This document shows, piece by piece, positions 33,611-42,847 of a DNA stretch of 64,000 nucleotides. The position numbers and the translations under genes are program-made. The notes beneath the pieces are model-generated. The model searched no databases. It saw nothing but the letters and a program-made list of their open reading frames with translations, and was not told the DNA's origin. This DNA is from Polynucleobacter sp. KF022 (GTDB lineage Bacteria; Pseudomonadota; Gammaproteobacteria; Burkholderiales; Burkholderiaceae): assembly GCF_027924105.1 (NCBI RefSeq), contig NZ_AP026972.1, positions 1,178,001 through 1,242,000 on the forward strand. The letters run 5' to 3'. How positions within the stretch are numbered: the first letter of the stretch is position 1; each line of letters starts with the position of its first letter.

Positions 33611-35818
33611 TTAAAAGATGATACGTCCACCGACAGAAATAGACTGTGGCATACCCTGCGTGTAGGATGTACTGCTGCCTCCAGTACCAAATGTGATGTA
33701 TTGGCGATTAAATAAGTTCACAGCAGAAGCATAGATAGTTGCGTTTTTTGTCACCTCATAGTTAGCACGTAACCCCACTACCGTATAAGAGGCGACCGGT
33801 AGAGTATTTGAGGTATTCAACCAAGAACTACCCACATAACGGACTGTAGCAGTCAAACTAGCCTGTGGCAGAGGGTAATAGGTTAAGCCACCGCCAAGAA
33901 TGTTCTGCGGAACCCCACCAACCTGTTTGCCTGTTGGGTCACTTGTAGCACTGTTTGTTAACTTAGTGCTAGTAAATGCGTAATTAGCATCTGTTGTCCA
34001 CTTAGAGTTAATGTCATGATGAAACTGGAATTCAATACCCTGACTCAGCAAATTTTGGTTGTTGGTGTAATAACTAATATTCGTTGAATTACAAATACCA
34101 ACGCCCGACCCACCAACTAGTGGATTACCGGTTGTAGCGCCACAAAGACTCTTAGCTAAAGCAACATCAGATGCGCTTTTTGAGGAGAGACTATAAGTTG
34201 CTACAGCATTTTGAATGTAATTATTAAATCCCGTTAATTGCGCAAAGCCACCACTCCAGCGATAGTCGGTGCCGACCTCGTAACCCGTCATAGTTTCTGG
34301 AGTTAGATTGGGATTAGCAAAGCTATAACCGCTAGATGAGCCATAAGAACGCAACGTATTATTCATACCAGGCGCATGAAATGCCTGATAGGCAGCAGAA
34401 CGTAAATCCCAATTGTTGCTCATCTTATATAACAAGCCCAAGGTAGGACTCAATTGCGTCTTGCTTTGGTTGGGTACATTTTGATATGAAGGGTTTGCAC
34501 CATTTGAGCCTGCGTTGTAGTTGGTTGGAGTTTGGCTATTCCATTGATCCACGCGAGCGGCTAGAGTTGTTTCGAGCGGAAATGATTCTGCTTTAGATTT
34601 CAATTGCCCCATCAAGCCATAGAAATTCTGCTGACCTTGGCCATAGTTAACGGCTTGAACAGCGCCAGTAGTACTCAAGTTATTTGTTTGATTGGAGCCG
34701 GCAATATTGCGAGCATCAACACCCACTACATATTGATCAATTAAACCTGTCACCTCTTTGGTAAATTGTGCCGAAGCACCTACAGTACTGTATGGATCCT
34801 TGTAGTTTGCATTGATATATGGGTAGTTATAAGGAGCCGTTGCACCCCTTGTACCTCGAAGGCTGGTTGTAGATCCGTTTTGCTTATTGAAATTTGTATT
34901 CTCATAGAAAAAGTTCGCATCCACTTTAGACCTGTCGTCAAGGCGAGTAGTTACTCCTCCAGCTACGTCAGTTTCTTGCGTTAAATTGGTTGCAAAGGCA
35001 TAGCCCGAAGATAGGTCAGACATAGTGTGATAACCAAGTCTAAAGAAACCATTGGTATCCTGCGTCGGCTTAAAGTAGCCCTGCAACCTGACGTTAGAGT
35101 TATGAGAGGAAGCATTGCTCTGGCCATTTTTAATATTGTTTGGAGATGCCGGAGCAATGGTTGCAATATTTTGATAGCCATCGGTACCAAAATAGTCGGC
35201 TGAGAATCGCAATTGCAAGGCTTCTGAAGCCATTAAATCTTTGGATGCAGCCACATTGCCAGTACCAAAAGTACCAATACTTGCAGAAACTTCTTGCTGA
35301 CTATTCATCGGGGTTTTCGTCTTAATGTTGATCACACCACCCATGCCATAGTTACCCCACAGGCTAGATACGCCACCGCGGATAAACTCAACAGAGTCAA
35401 TTGAGGACATCGGCACCAAATTCCACTGTACTGTTCCATAGAAAGCATCATTAGCAGGTAACCCATCAACTAACACCAAAGTTCTGGCGTTCCCGAGACC
35501 GCGCACGTTAATGCTTTGACCTGTTGGATCCTTTTGGTAATAAGGCTGATCATTCAAAATCACGCCTGGAACATTCTTCAGAATCTGATCAATCGTCTGA
35601 TCCGGCGCAACTTCTAAGGCTTCCTTAGTCAGAACTGTTGTGTTCAAAGGAATTTCATCCAACGGCGTACCAGAGCGAGTCGCCGTTACAGTGACACTCT
35701 TTAACTTTTGATCGTAATCAGGTGGTGGTGCAATTTGCGCCTGGGCACCGATGGAAATAAATACTGACCCAAACAACATGCATACGCATGCACTAATTTT
35801 TTTCTGCTTGAACAACAT
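33611..35818 (-). CDS. TonB-dependent outer-membrane receptor
   Basis: 735 residues with a signal peptide (cleaved near AQAQ). The TonB box lies at about KSVTVTATR. The plug domain has DQILKNVPGVILNDQ, INVRGLGNARTLVLVDG and VEFIRGGVSSLWG. A 22-strand barrel ends in GGRIIF with terminal Phe. The operon partners (DUF2946, TlpA, PCu(A)C) suggest copper or a copper chelate as ligand, as for OprC/NosA-type receptors. The SD is GGAG before ATG 35818. Confidence 0.88.
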   Translation of the reverse strand: MLFKQKKISACVCMLFGSVFISIGAQAQIAPPPDYDQKLKSVTVTATRSGTPLDEIPLNTTVLTKEALEVAPDQTIDQILKNVPGVILNDQPYYQKDPTGQSINVRGLGNARTLVLVDGLPANDAFYGTVQWNLVPMSSIDSVEFIRGGVSSLWGNYGMGGVINIKTKTPMNSQQEVSASIGTFGTGNVAASKDLMASEALQLRFSADYFGTDGYQNIATIAPASPNNIKNGQSNASSHNSNVRLQGYFKPTQDTNGFFRLGYHTMSDLSSGYAFATNLTQETDVAGGVTTRLDDRSKVDANFFYENTNFNKQNGSTTSLRGTRGATAPYNYPYINANYKDPYSTVGASAQFTKEVTGLIDQYVVGVDARNIAGSNQTNNLSTTGAVQAVNYGQGQQNFYGLMGQLKSKAESFPLETTLAARVDQWNSQTPTNYNAGSNGANPSYQNVPNQSKTQLSPTLGLLYKMSNNWDLRSAAYQAFHAPGMNNTLRSYGSSSGYSFANPNLTPETMTGYEVGTDYRWSGGFAQLTGFNNYIQNAVATYSLSSKSASDVALAKSLCGATTGNPLVGGSGVGICNSTNISYYTNNQNLLSQGIEFQFHHDINSKWTTDANYAFTSTKLTNSATSDPTGKQVGGVPQNILGGGLTYYPLPQASLTATVRYVGSSWLNTSNTLPVASYTVVGLRANYEVTKNATIYASAVNLFNRQYITFGTGGSSTSYTQGMPQSISVGGRIIF

Positions 35819-35899
35819 GTACTACTCCACTTGATAATGCTGCAACGTATTGAATGAATCGTTGCCAACTGCATAGCTAGGCTATGCCCTAATATTTAA

Positions 35900-36271
35900 T
35901 TAGGCGTTTACTGGTGGAGCTGCTGAAGGAGGCGTTACCCAAACTGCGAGTGGTTTAGGTGATTGATAGAAAAGCTGTGGCAGCAACGCTAAAGTTTGCG
36001 GCGCTTGGAATGTGAGATTGGTATTAAAGGCTGGTGTAATGCTATTTTGAGCTACGCAATATGGACATGGCTGAGCTTGCTCCGCTACCTCTTGCTCATC
36101 ACCCTGCACATTGATTTGCAGCTTGCTGCCATCAATCGAACAAATCTCCATCGCAAAACCTTGACCATGTTTCGCAAGCGAGACTGCTTGTGATACTGCT
36201 GGCGCAAGCGCACTCATTGCGATTGCAAAAGCAGCAATCCAGTGAATGAGGCGATTTTTATGGAAATTCAT
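35900..36271 (-). CDS. DUF2946 family protein
   Basis: A 123-residue small exported protein with an N-terminal hydrophobic segment (IHWIAAFAIAMSALAPAVSQA). A middle EICSIDG and a CPYC motif follow, and it ends in a proline-rich tail (PPSAAPPVNA). This is the DUF2946 pattern: one Cys, a CPxC pair and a C-terminal PP motif. The family recurs next to TonB receptors and copper genes; a role in copper handling is inferred. It is the first gene of the operon, 81 bp before the receptor. Confidence 0.75.
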   Translation of the reverse strand: MNFHKNRLIHWIAAFAIAMSALAPAVSQAVSLAKHGQGFAMEICSIDGSKLQINVQGDEQEVAEQAQPCPYCVAQNSITPAFNTNLTFQAPQTLALLPQLFYQSPKPLAVWVTPPSAAPPVNA

Positions 36272-36307
36272 GATGGGAGAATTTTATCGGAATTTTCACT
36301 TTGGCAT

Positions 36308-36334
36308 GAAAAAAGGGGCTGACGCCCCTTTTCC
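36308..36334 (-). terminator. Terminator after tctA
   Basis: AAAAGGGGC/GCCCCTTTT hairpin with a 4-nt loop and a T-run on the minus strand. It ends tctCBA and shields the DUF2946 promoter region behind it. Confidence 0.8.
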
Positions 36335-36364
36335 CTTTGAAATCGCTATTGCTAGCGGATTTTC

Positions 36365-37864
36365 TTAAACTGCAGCAGCCTTTTTCTTGCCTACAAACTT
36401 GCCAATCAATGGCCAGAAGAGGAGCAATAAAGCCAAAGATGTAATACCGCCAACCAATGGGTTAGAGAAGAAAATATCTAAGCTACCCTGTGAGAACAGC
36501 ATGGACTGACGGAAGGAGTCTTCTGCACGGTCACCCAATACCAAGGCCAAGACCATTGGCGCCATTGGGTAGTCCAGCTTCTTAAAGACATAACCGAGAA
36601 CACCGAAGCCCATCATCAACCAAACGTCAAACATGGCGTTGTGAACCGTGTATGCACCCACCGCACAAATCACAATAATGACTGGTGCAATGATTGAGAA
36701 CGGAATTCTCAAGATAGAGGCAAACAGTGGCACGCAAGTTAATACAACAAACAAGCCAGCCAAGTTACCTAAATACATACTAGCGATCAAGCCCCAAACA
36801 AAGTCTGGCTTCTCTACGAAAAGCAAAGGACCAGGTTGCAAGCCCCAGATCAACAAGCCACCGAGCAATACCGCTGCTGTTGGTGAACCTGGAATACCGA
36901 GTGACAACATTGGGAGAAGTGCTGCAGTACCAGCAGCGTGAGCTGCAGTTTCTGGAGCAACAATACCTTCCATCTTGCCGGTACCGAACTTATCACCTTC
37001 TTTAGATACACGCTTAGCAACGCCGTAAGCCATGAAGGATGCAGGTGTTGCACCGCCTGGAGTAATACCCATCCAGCATCCAATTAAGCAGCTGCGTAAT
37101 GAAGTAGCCCAGTACTTAGGCAATTGCTTCCAAGTTTCCCAAACCACTTTGCCGCGAATCTTCGCTGCCGCACCCTGGAATGCTAAGCCTTCTTCCATTG
37201 ACAAGAGAATCTCACCGATACCGAACAAACCGATCACAGCGATCAAGAAGTCAAAGCCGCGCATCAATTCTGGGTTACCGAATGTCAAGCGCAATTGGCC
37301 TGTAACGGTATCCATACCAACGGTAGCCAAAGCAAAACCTAACATCATTGCTGAAATGGTCTTAAATGGCGATCCTTTGTTCATACCGACGAAACTACAG
37401 AAGGTGAGCAGGTAGACCGAGAAGAATTCTGGCGGACCGAATTGGAGTGCAAACTTCGCAACCAATGGTGCCAAGAAGGTAATCATCACAATCGCAAAGA
37501 AAGCGCCTACGAATGAAGATGTGAAGGCTGCAGTCAATGCTTCACCAGCTTTACCATTACGGGCCATTGGATAACCGTCAAAGGTTGTCGCAACGGACCA
37601 CGGCTCACCAGGAATATTAAAGAGCACCGATGTAATCGCTCCGCCGAATAACGCGCCCCAGTAAATACAAGAGAGCATGATGATCGCGGATGTTGGTGGC
37701 ATTGTGAATGTCAACGGCAACAGAATCGCAATACCGTTTGCACCACCTAAACCTGGCAACACACCGATGATCACACCGAGCGTTACACCAACCAACATTA
37801 ACAGCAAGTTAAAGGGTGTCATTGCAACGGCAAAGCCGTTGAATAGAGCGCTAATTTCTTCCAA
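36365..37864 (-). CDS. tctA: Tripartite tricarboxylate transporter, large permease TctA
   Basis: A 499-residue polytopic protein with about 12 helices. TctA signatures are present: GVTLGVIIGVLPGLGGANGIAI near the start and a second Gly-rich loop, GCWMGITPGGATPASFMAYG. A TTG start is supported by an SD (AAGGAG) 6 nt upstream. With TctB and the binding protein TctC it imports carboxylates using an ion gradient. The substrate cannot be told from sequence. Confidence 0.92.
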   Translation of the reverse strand: MEEISALFNGFAVAMTPFNLLLMLVGVTLGVIIGVLPGLGGANGIAILLPLTFTMPPTSAIIMLSCIYWGALFGGAITSVLFNIPGEPWSVATTFDGYPMARNGKAGEALTAAFTSSFVGAFFAIVMITFLAPLVAKFALQFGPPEFFSVYLLTFCSFVGMNKGSPFKTISAMMLGFALATVGMDTVTGQLRLTFGNPELMRGFDFLIAVIGLFGIGEILLSMEEGLAFQGAAAKIRGKVVWETWKQLPKYWATSLRSCLIGCWMGITPGGATPASFMAYGVAKRVSKEGDKFGTGKMEGIVAPETAAHAAGTAALLPMLSLGIPGSPTAAVLLGGLLIWGLQPGPLLFVEKPDFVWGLIASMYLGNLAGLFVVLTCVPLFASILRIPFSIIAPVIIVICAVGAYTVHNAMFDVWLMMGFGVLGYVFKKLDYPMAPMVLALVLGDRAEDSFRQSMLFSQGSLDIFFSNPLVGGITSLALLLLFWPLIGKFVGKKKAAAV

Positions 37865-37905
37865 CTTGAACTCCTTATTTAATCTTTTTTAATAGTTATT
37901 CTTTT

Positions 37906-38433
37906 TTATTGCACACCCAAGAACTCGAGAGGGTTGAACCAGGAGCCATGTGGCAATGGAACTTGGAACCAGTACTCAAACATGAGGTAGAGGGCAGCGC
38001 TCACGCCAACAGACACAGCAACAGCCTTCCAAATTGGATACTTGCCTAACCACACCATAAAGATGGCGATGTAGAGAGCAGCAGAAACATAAATACCAAT
38101 CAGTTGCACGCCCAATACAAACACAGTCGCTGGCAGAAGCACGGCCATAACTTGCTTTAATGGCTCGCTATCGACAAATGACTCTGTTTTCTTTTTCTTG
38201 TTAACAATCGCAGCTTGGTAAAGAGTGACTGTGCTTGAAAGCAAAATAATCAAGCTAATGTAGAAAGGGAAATATCCCGCTTCTGGACCATCCGCACCCC
38301 AGCTAGCACCCAATTTCAAACTACCGACCATTACTGTCAGGCCAATCGCAAGGAATACGAGCGCAGTGATGATATCCATCGCTCTTACGCTGATCGCTGA
38401 TTCTTGATTTGAATTATTTGTATGTTCAGACAT
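37906..38433 (-). CDS. tctB: Tripartite tricarboxylate transporter, small subunit TctB
   Basis: A 175-residue protein with four predicted helices and the TctB-like features GPEAGYFPFYISLIILLSS and a C-terminal LPHGSW. It is the small membrane subunit of the TctCBA importer. It lies between tctC and tctA. A terminator-like hairpin upstream separates it from tctC. No SD is seen. Confidence 0.88.
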   Translation of the reverse strand: MSEHTNNSNQESAISVRAMDIITALVFLAIGLTVMVGSLKLGASWGADGPEAGYFPFYISLIILLSSTVTLYQAAIVNKKKKTESFVDSEPLKQVMAVLLPATVFVLGVQLIGIYVSAALYIAIFMVWLGKYPIWKAVAVSVGVSAALYLMFEYWFQVPLPHGSWFNPLEFLGVQ

Positions 38434-38474
38434 TTTTATATTTTTAATAAAGTTGATTAACGCACTTACTTAAA

Positions 38475-38504
38475 AAATGGGACCCCCTACTGGAGGTCCC
38501 ATCT
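38475..38504 (-). terminator. Terminator/attenuator between tctC and tctB
   Basis: Minus-strand ATGGGACC/GGTCCCAT hairpin with a 10-nt loop followed by TTTTTTA. It lies just after the binding-protein gene and before the membrane genes, as in pstS-pstC. Confidence 0.65.
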
Positions 38505-38517
38505 TGTTCTAACAAAA

Positions 38518-39519
38518 TTACTTAGCTAAGAATCCTGCTTCGGACATCAATTGCTTATGCAAAGCTTCATTCAATGTGAGCCAGTTTCTAAATTCTTTAC
38601 CGGTCATGAATGTTTGATTGAATGCACCATCAGCCATGAACTTCTTCCACTCTGGTGTAGCGCGAACTTTCTTGAACAAGTCGATGTAGAAATCCACTTG
38701 ATCTTGAGTTACACCAGGAGCCATAAAGATGCCACGCAACATGACATAGTCAGTTGGAACGCCTGCTTCTTTACAAGTTGGTACGTCGTACCATGATTGA
38801 GTATCAGTAACCTTCTCTTTGTATGGCATACGTGTGTCATCAAATACGCACAATGCACGTAATTTATTTGCACGCCATTGAGCAACTGCTTCAATTGGAT
38901 TGTTCACAGAAGAATCAATGTGGTTACCAACCAACTGAACCGCAACGTCGCCACCCCCTTTGAATGGGATGTAAGTGAACTTAGCGCCAGTTGCTTTTTC
39001 AATCGCTACAGTAATGATCTGGTCTTCAGACTTAGAACCAGTGCCACCCATTTTGAACTTGCCACCCGCTGCTTTAGCAGCATCGATATACTCTTTGGCA
39101 GTCTTGTATGGCTTGTCAGCGTTGTCCCACAAAACAAATTGGTCAAGTGCCAACATCGCTACTGGCGTGATGTCTTGCCAATTGAATGGAACACCAGTAG
39201 CCAAAGGAGTAGTAAACAAGTTGGAGAGCGTAATCACGATCTTATTTGGATCGCCCTTCGCTTCTTTCATTGCCAAGAAACCTTCAGCACCAGCACCTGC
39301 ACCCTTGTTCACAGGAATAACAGCCTGCTTCATCAAGTTGTTTTTAGTAATGATGCCTTGGATCATGCGAGCCATTTGGTCAGCGCCACCGCCAGGACCA
39401 GCTGGAATAATGAACTCAACAGGCTTGGTTGGCTCCCATGCAGCGAATGCAGGAGATATGCCTGCAACACCAAGGGCTAATGCTGTAGAAATCAAAGCAC
39501 CTTTTAACTTCATCTTCAT
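38518..39519 (-). CDS. tctC: Tripartite tricarboxylate transporter binding protein TctC
   Basis: 333 residues from ATG 39519, chosen because GGAG lies 9 nt upstream and a signal peptide (cleaved near AFAA) follows. The TTG at 39534 would swallow the SD. The mature protein begins WEPTKPVEFIIPAGPGGGAD, the Bug/TctC family opening, and has the typical KFTYIPFKGGGDVAVQLVG ligand loop. It binds an unknown carboxylate in the periplasm and delivers it to TctAB. Confidence 0.9.
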   Translation of the reverse strand: MKMKLKGALISTALALGVAGISPAFAAWEPTKPVEFIIPAGPGGGADQMARMIQGIITKNNLMKQAVIPVNKGAGAGAEGFLAMKEAKGDPNKIVITLSNLFTTPLATGVPFNWQDITPVAMLALDQFVLWDNADKPYKTAKEYIDAAKAAGGKFKMGGTGSKSEDQIITVAIEKATGAKFTYIPFKGGGDVAVQLVGNHIDSSVNNPIEAVAQWRANKLRALCVFDDTRMPYKEKVTDTQSWYDVPTCKEAGVPTDYVMLRGIFMAPGVTQDQVDFYIDLFKKVRATPEWKKFMADGAFNQTFMTGKEFRNWLTLNEALHKQLMSEAGFLAK

Positions 39520-39820
39520 AAGATATGTCTCCAAAAAAATGGTTAACCAATTAAATTTGGCTTATTTGTTGTGTGAATGATTTTTAAACAAGATGTGCCA
39601 GTAAAACTTGACTGCCATCAATAATTTCGCAAACGATTCACATGGGCTTCTGAAATCTAGTAGAAACCCTGATAACTCAAGCCAAAGACCGTAGACAGTG
39701 TACTTACATCAGGGATAAAAAACTGCATTTAATGCACGAAAAATGCACATTTTTAAAAGGTCTTTGATGCAAATTATTGTTAAGGGTTTTCCCTTAATTA
39801 TGACCGCAGAATGCTGCTGC
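39520..39820. promoter_or_regulatory. tctCBA upstream region with TGCAT palindrome
   Basis: This 301-bp gap holds no gene I can support. Near its far end, TGCATTTAATGCA (39724-39736) is a perfect 13-bp palindrome, followed within 30 bp by AAATGCACATTT and GATGCAAATT. So the half-site ATGCA or its inverse recurs four times in about 40 bp. That is a plausible operator cluster for the tct operon, though the regulator is unknown and none is encoded next to it. The stretch in between is AT-rich with no clear -35/-10 pair. Confidence 0.35.
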
Positions 39821-40300
39821 TTAACGGAAGCGATCTAGCAGTTTTTTACTGACTTTATCCAGCTGTGTGGAGTCTTTGATGAGGAACTGCAAGCCATTGG
39901 AGTCGGCGATGAGCAATGTATTGCCAGCAATCCTGCGAATGTCCTCTTCACCTTTGAGACGGATTCGCGTTGGACCGCGATCAGTTTCGATATCCCAAAT
40001 GCTTGGTGTAGCAAAGGTGGAGACCTTGGTAATTTTTTCAATAACGGGCATGAACTCACGCTCAGCCAACTCTTCTTCGATTAATCCGAGCTCCGCTTCA
40101 GAAATGGCAGCCATGTTTGGAAACCAACAAAGCTCTTTACCAGATTGATTCATGATGGCGATGCCAGCACCAGGCGCGGTTATTGGAAAGGCTCTGACAG
40201 GATGGACGTCAATATGACGCTCACCTTTGTTATCAATAAAGACCAGGCGACCTAGCGCATCACGCTCTAGTTGATGAGTGGATTGATTGATTTGGGTCAT
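39821..40300 (-). CDS. DUF1854 protein of the cyanophycin locus
   Basis: A 159-residue soluble protein of the DUF1854 family, seen in many Burkholderiales beside a cyanophycin-associated ABC transporter. Motifs: VHPVRAFPITAPGAGIAIM early, KELCWFP, and a late EEDIRRI. It has no signal peptide or membrane helix. It overlaps the ABC transporter gene by 4 nt and is presumably a cytosolic partner of that transporter. Its biochemical role is not established. Confidence 0.8.
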   Translation of the reverse strand: MTQINQSTHQLERDALGRLVFIDNKGERHIDVHPVRAFPITAPGAGIAIMNQSGKELCWFPNMAAISEAELGLIEEELAEREFMPVIEKITKVSTFATPSIWDIETDRGPTRIRLKGEEDIRRIAGNTLLIADSNGLQFLIKDSTQLDKVSKKLLDRFR

Positions 40301-42642
40301 ACCCCACCCCCAATTTTCTTAGCCATTTCTTCTAGCTTCTCTTCTTGCTGCTCTGCTTGTTCTTCTTCCAAGCTTTCACCAATAGCGCCGCCTTCAACCA
40401 ACTCTGCTGCATGGCGTAGCTGAGCTTGGTACAAAGTGTAATAAGCGCCCTGCGCTTCCATTAACTGCTCGTGAGAACCAATTTCAACAATCTCGCCTTT
40501 ATCTAAAACGACTAAGCGATCTGCCTTTCTCAAGGTGGAGAGACGGTGTGCAATCGCAATCGTGGTGCGACCTTTGACCAAATTATCTAATGCGCGCTGA
40601 ATTTCTTTTTCAGTGGTGGTATCTACAGATGATGTCGCCTCATCCAAAATCAAAATACTTGGATTAATTAACAAAGCACGTGCGATTGAAATACGCTGAC
40701 GTTCACCGCCAGATAAAGACTGGCCACGCTCACCAACCAGGGAGTCATAGCCTAATGGCAGACGCAGAATAAATTCATGGGCGTGCGCTGCGCGTGCTGC
40801 TTCAATAATTTCTTCACGAGTGGCATCTGGTTTACCGTAGGCAATATTCTCGGCAATCGTGCCAAAGAATAAAAATGGCTCTTGTAATACCAAACCAATA
40901 CGTTTGCGATAGTCGGCAATGGCGATGCTGCGAATATCGCGCCCATCCAATGAAACAGAGCCGGAGCTCACATCATAGAAGCGACAAATCAAGTTCACTA
41001 ATGTACTTTTGCCTGAGCCGCTGTGCCCTACTAAGCCGATCATTTCACCGGGGGCAATATCCAAGTCAATACCTTTAGTGACGGCACGATTGCCGTAGCG
41101 GAAACCCACACCACGCATCGAGATACGGCCCTTGACTTCACCCAAAGGAGCCGGGTTGATAGGCTCCGGAACACTAGAGACGTGATCGAGAATGTCAAAA
41201 ATACGCTTTGCGCCCGCAGCTGCTTTTTGTGTGTGCGAAACAATGCGGCTCATCGAATCGAGACGAATATAAAAACGTCCGATGTATGCCAAGAATGCAA
41301 TCAAAACACCAACTGTTACCTTCTGATGCGCTACTTGCCAAATACCAAAGCCCCACACCACCAACAAACCCGTTTCCGTTAGTAGTGTCACCGTGGGAGA
41401 GAACAAGCCCCAGACGCGATTCACGCGATCGTTAATTTGCAGATTATGTTTATTGGAATCTACAAAGCGTTTAAGTTCACGATCCTCTTGCGCAAACGCT
41501 TTCACAACACGAATACCTGGAATCGTGTCAGCAAGAATGTTAGTCACTTCAGACCAGATGCGATCAATCTTTTCAAAGCCAAAACGCAAACGATCACGCA
41601 CTACATGAATCATCCAAACGATAAATGGCAATGGCGCCAAAGTAACTAAGGCCAACAAAGGATCAATCGATACCAAGATCGCTGCCGTCATGGTGATCAT
41701 CAACACATCGGTTGCAAAATCGAGCGCATATAGGGATAGGAACACACAGATGCGATCGGTCTCGGCGCCAATACGTGCAATCAAATCACCTGTACGTTTG
41801 CCGCCAAAATATTCCAATGAGAGTTTAAGTAAATGCTCAAAAGTAGTATTTCTTAAGTCAGCGCCAATACGCTCACTCACTAAAGCAAGTAAATACGTTT
41901 TCCACCAACCCAATCCCCATGCAACGATCGCAGCGCCAAACAAAGCCAAGAGATACATACTGGCCAAATGAAAATCGATCGGGTTGCCCTTCTCATATGG
42001 GATCAACACGTGATCCATTAACGGCATCGTGAGATAAGGTGGGATTAATGTTGCGCCTGTCGACAGTAGAGTCAGCACAAAGCCGAGAAGCAATTGTTTT
42101 TTATAGGGACGCGCAAAACGCCAGAGCTTAAATAAAGTCCAAGTGGATGGCGGAGCATCATCTTCCGGATCGCACGTTGGGCAACTCTCAGAGTTTGCTG
42201 GTTTAGGACTTAAGCAAACCGGGCAGACCTGTTTGTCGTACTCACTCACCTCGCCATTGCTAATTTCTTCGCCACGATTGAGCTGCCTAAAACTGGATTG
42301 CAAGCGAAGGACTTGGGGATTCACAGCTAAGGTGAAATTCCAAGACTTGAGTAACTTATCGGCAGTTTCTAGCCTTAGATGCCCTACTCCTGCATGATCA
42401 CCATGGACTAAATGGGCGCCTTCACCCAATTGCCAAGACTCAAATACCCTGCCATCCGTCCAAAACAGCCCCTGATCGCTCAGCAAAAGTAGGCTTTTTT
42501 CAAAGCGCAAATCCGCATCGAGATCGAGCTCAACCCATGCCAGTAGGGCATCGGGACTCTTCACCGGGGATTGTTGATTCGCTAAAACAGCCTCCCAGGG
42601 GCTTGGCAGCACGGGGGCAAAAGGTAAGATTTGTGGCTTCAT
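40297..42642 (-). CDS. Cyanophycin-associated ABC exporter with zinc-ribbon N-terminus
   Basis: 781 residues. Residues 1-130 form a soluble beta-rich domain. A zinc-ribbon knuckle follows with C140, C143, C154 and C157 (CPVC...CPTC). A six-helix type I exporter domain (about 170-470) and an ATPase domain come next, with Walker A GHSGSGKST, signature LSGGERQR and Walker B ILILDEATSSVD. The C-terminus is acidic and Gln/Glu-rich. Ordinary exporters start directly with the membrane domain. It diverges from cphA'/cphA and overlaps DUF1854. The cargo is unknown. A TTGACA-like -35 lies at 42695-42690 (minus). Confidence 0.82.
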   Translation of the reverse strand: MKPQILPFAPVLPSPWEAVLANQQSPVKSPDALLAWVELDLDADLRFEKSLLLLSDQGLFWTDGRVFESWQLGEGAHLVHGDHAGVGHLRLETADKLLKSWNFTLAVNPQVLRLQSSFRQLNRGEEISNGEVSEYDKQVCPVCLSPKPANSESCPTCDPEDDAPPSTWTLFKLWRFARPYKKQLLLGFVLTLLSTGATLIPPYLTMPLMDHVLIPYEKGNPIDFHLASMYLLALFGAAIVAWGLGWWKTYLLALVSERIGADLRNTTFEHLLKLSLEYFGGKRTGDLIARIGAETDRICVFLSLYALDFATDVLMITMTAAILVSIDPLLALVTLAPLPFIVWMIHVVRDRLRFGFEKIDRIWSEVTNILADTIPGIRVVKAFAQEDRELKRFVDSNKHNLQINDRVNRVWGLFSPTVTLLTETGLLVVWGFGIWQVAHQKVTVGVLIAFLAYIGRFYIRLDSMSRIVSHTQKAAAGAKRIFDILDHVSSVPEPINPAPLGEVKGRISMRGVGFRYGNRAVTKGIDLDIAPGEMIGLVGHSGSGKSTLVNLICRFYDVSSGSVSLDGRDIRSIAIADYRKRIGLVLQEPFLFFGTIAENIAYGKPDATREEIIEAARAAHAHEFILRLPLGYDSLVGERGQSLSGGERQRISIARALLINPSILILDEATSSVDTTTEKEIQRALDNLVKGRTTIAIAHRLSTLRKADRLVVLDKGEIVEIGSHEQLMEAQGAYYTLYQAQLRHAAELVEGGAIGESLEEEQAEQQEEKLEEMAKKIGGGV

Positions 42643-42847
42643 TGACCTTAAAAGTATAGTGGAGCTGAATTATTTAGATTTATTGCTCCTGTCAACTTTA
42701 GGGGGTCAAAAGCCGTTAAATTATCTAAATAGGCCTTTTTATGTATTTTTGCTAATTTTGTGAGTTTTTCAATAACTACTAGAAACAGAGAGACTGTCTG
42801 ACGCGTCAACGCCAAAACCCCTGGCGACGTCCATCGCAACACTGCAT
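42643..42847. promoter_or_regulatory. Divergent promoter region of the cyanophycin locus
   Basis: 205 bp between the ABC exporter (-) and cphA' (+). On the minus side TTGACA (42695-42690) is a good -35, and TATACT lies 10 nt before the ATG. On the plus side the leader holds an 8-bp palindrome GACGCGTC at about 42799 and a small CGCCA/TGGCG hairpin just before cphA'. No SD stands before cphA' ATG 42848. Confidence 0.4.

Noticed and set aside
39720..39780. Sigma-54 promoter for tctCBA
   Set aside because: TGCA-containing motifs are present, but no GG-N10-GC pair with -24/-12 spacing was found.
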